From JAGRGG01 sp965217265 (GTDB lineage: Bacteria > Pseudomonadota > Alphaproteobacteria > Geminicoccales > Geminicoccaceae): a DNA stretch of 64,000 bases. This document shows positions 63,013-64,000 of this stretch, in pieces. The translations under genes and the position numbers were made by a program. Numbering within the stretch: position 1 is the first letter of the stretch; each line of letters opens with the position of its first letter. A model generated the notes under the pieces. That model saw only the letters and a list, made by a program, of their open reading frames with translations. It did not search any database and had not been told where the DNA came from. The stretch is taken from contig CBDCHP010000018.1 of NCBI GenBank assembly GCA_965217265.1, positions 62,001 through 126,000 of the forward strand. Reading direction: 5' to 3'.

Positions 63013-64000
63013 CCACGTTTCCCCCTGAGTTTGGCCTTCTTGATGAGGCCCTCGTACTGGTGCGCGATCAGGTGCGATTGCACCTGCGCCACCGTGTCCA
63101 TCGTCACCGAGACGACGATGAGCAGACTGGTGCCGCCCAGGTAGAATGGCACGGCGTACTGCGAGATCAAGATCTCCGGCAGGATGCAAACCAGCGCCAA
63201 GTAGAGCGCGCCGACGGTGGTGAGCCGGGTGAGGACGTAGTCGAGGTAGTCGGCGGTGCGCTGGCCCGGTCGGATACCCGGGATGAAGCCGCCGTTCTTC
63301 TTCAAGTTGTCGGCCGTCTCCTTCGGATTGAAGACGATCGAGGTGTAGAAGAAGGCGAAGAAGATGATGAGGCCCGAGAAAATCAAGATGAAGAGCGGCT
63401 GGCCGTGGCCGAGCGCCGCGCTGACGCCGACCAGCCAATCGGGACCCCCTTGCGCCGCGAACGAGGCCAGCGTCGCCGGCAGAAGAAGGAGCGAGGAGGC
63501 GAAGATCGCCGGGATGACGCCGGCGGTGTTCAGCTTCAAGGGCATGTGCGACGACTGCCCGCCGAAGACGCGGTTGCCCTGCTGGCGCTTGGGGTACTGC
63601 ACCAGGATGCGGCGCTGCGCGCTCTCCATGAAGACGATGAAGGCGATGACCGCGAGCGCCATCAAGACGATGAAGACGATGAAGAAGGCCGAGATCGCCC
63701 CTGTGCGCGACAATTCGAACAACGAGGCCATCGCCGAGGGCAGGCTCGCGATGATGCCGGTGAAGATGATGAGCGAGATGCCATTGCCGACGCCGCGCGC
63801 GGTAATCTGCTCACCTAGCCACATCAAGAACAAGGTGCCGCCGACGATGGTGATGACGGTCGTGGCGCGAAAGAACCAGCCGGGGTCAATGACGGCACTC
63901 GCGCCCGCGGCCCCCTCCATCGCCTCCATACCGACGGCCAGTCCCCAGGCCTGGAAAGCAGCGAGGAAGACGGTGAGGTAGCGGGTATACTGGTTGATCT
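63009..64000 (-). CDS. secY: preprotein translocase subunit SecY, 5' truncated by window edge
   Basis: The last ~330 residues of SecY; the frame is still open at 64000 (reading INQYTRYLTVFLAAFQAWGLAVG), so the start is outside. Motifs: LGEQITARGVGNGISLIIFTGII, cytosolic loop RRILVQYPKRQ, MPLKLNTAGVIPAIFASSLLL, NPKETADNLKKNGGFIPGIRPGQRTADYLDYVLTRLT and the end AHQYEGLIKKAKLRG. It forms the Sec channel with SecE and SecG. It precedes adk with a 4-nt overlap. Confidence 0.97.
   Translation of the reverse strand, partial: INQYTRYLTVFLAAFQAWGLAVGMEAMEGAAGASAVIDPGWFFRATTVITIVGGTLFLMWLGEQITARGVGNGISLIIFTGIIASLPSAMASLFELSRTGAISAFFIVFIVLMALAVIAFIVFMESAQRRILVQYPKRQQGNRVFGGQSSHMPLKLNTAGVIPAIFASSLLLLPATLASFAAQGGPDWLVGVSAALGHGQPLFILIFSGLIIFFAFFYTSIVFNPKETADNLKKNGGFIPGIRPGQRTADYLDYVLTRLTTVGALYLALVCILPEILISQYAVPFYLGGTSLLIVVSVTMDTVAQVQSHLIAHQYEGLIKKAKLRGKRG

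Overview
The window is chromosomal DNA from a GC-rich (roughly 68-70 percent by eye) alphaproteobacterium, probably a Rhodospirillales-like lineage. The evidence is gene order: rpmH-rnpA-yidD-yidC-(hpt)-engB-argB, gpmI-envC-ctpA-YibQ-like-rppH, and the secY-adk-rpsM-rpsK-rpoA-rplQ end of the ribosomal supercluster are all arranged as in that class. Most genes lie on the minus strand. Many adjacent genes overlap by 1-4 nt (GTGA, ATGA, TTGA, TGATG), so translational coupling is common.

Layout. 1-8 kb: a truncated class-III aminotransferase, a membrane-anchored TPR protein with nine near-identical 47-residue repeats, xanthine phosphoribosyltransferase, a DUF1192/NUDIX pair, a GNAT gene whose stop codon lies inside tRNA-Pro(TGG), and a GST with a long proline-rich tail. 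7-13 kb (minus): gpmI, envC-like, ctpA, YibQ-like deacetylase and rppH, an envelope/housekeeping set. 13-19 kb: a complete type I secretion system, with TolC divergent from the ABC ATPase and HlyD adaptor. 19-25 kb (minus): amidase, SH3 protein, AsmA-like protein and two c-type cytochromes. 25-27 kb: a MarR regulator and a frameshifted MFS gene. 27-41 kb (minus): the xylose locus xylF-xylH-xylG-xylB-xylA, then a 1715-residue PhoD/propeller/5'-nucleotidase fusion, then ftsH. 41-46 kb: patatin-like lipase, N-carbamoylputrescine amidase-like hydrolase, an SDR with an altered active site, a Doc toxin remnant and a ParE/RelE toxin-antitoxin pair. 46-51 kb (minus): argB, engB, hpt, yidC, yidD, rnpA, rpmH. 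51-57 kb: histidine kinase, lipoprotein, membrane protein, rhodanese, ATP-grasp enzyme and an OprP-like porin. 57-64 kb (minus): RluC-like pseudouridine synthase, DUF2834 protein, rarA, rplQ, rpoA, rpsK, rpsM, adk and a truncated secY.

The most unusual feature is not a protein. A family of about 135-155 bp palindromic elements occurs ten times between 18.9 and 55.9 kb (seven full copies, one minimal hairpin, two single arms). Its arms begin with a motif close to GAACGCTTCGCGTGCGCTG and run into pyrimidine tracts around a directional core. Nine of the ten copies abut a gene stop codon within 0-2 nt, often supplying the stop bases, and four convergent pairs have essentially nothing but the element between their two stops. 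In all, 13 gene ends sit on an element arm. A second, unrelated 151-bp palindrome lies at 3598-3748.

Functionally the window combines central housekeeping (translation, membrane insertion, secretion), xylose uptake and isomerisation, and envelope functions. The secretion system has no obvious RTX substrate here; the signal-peptide-less PhoD/5'-nucleotidase fusion is a speculative candidate.
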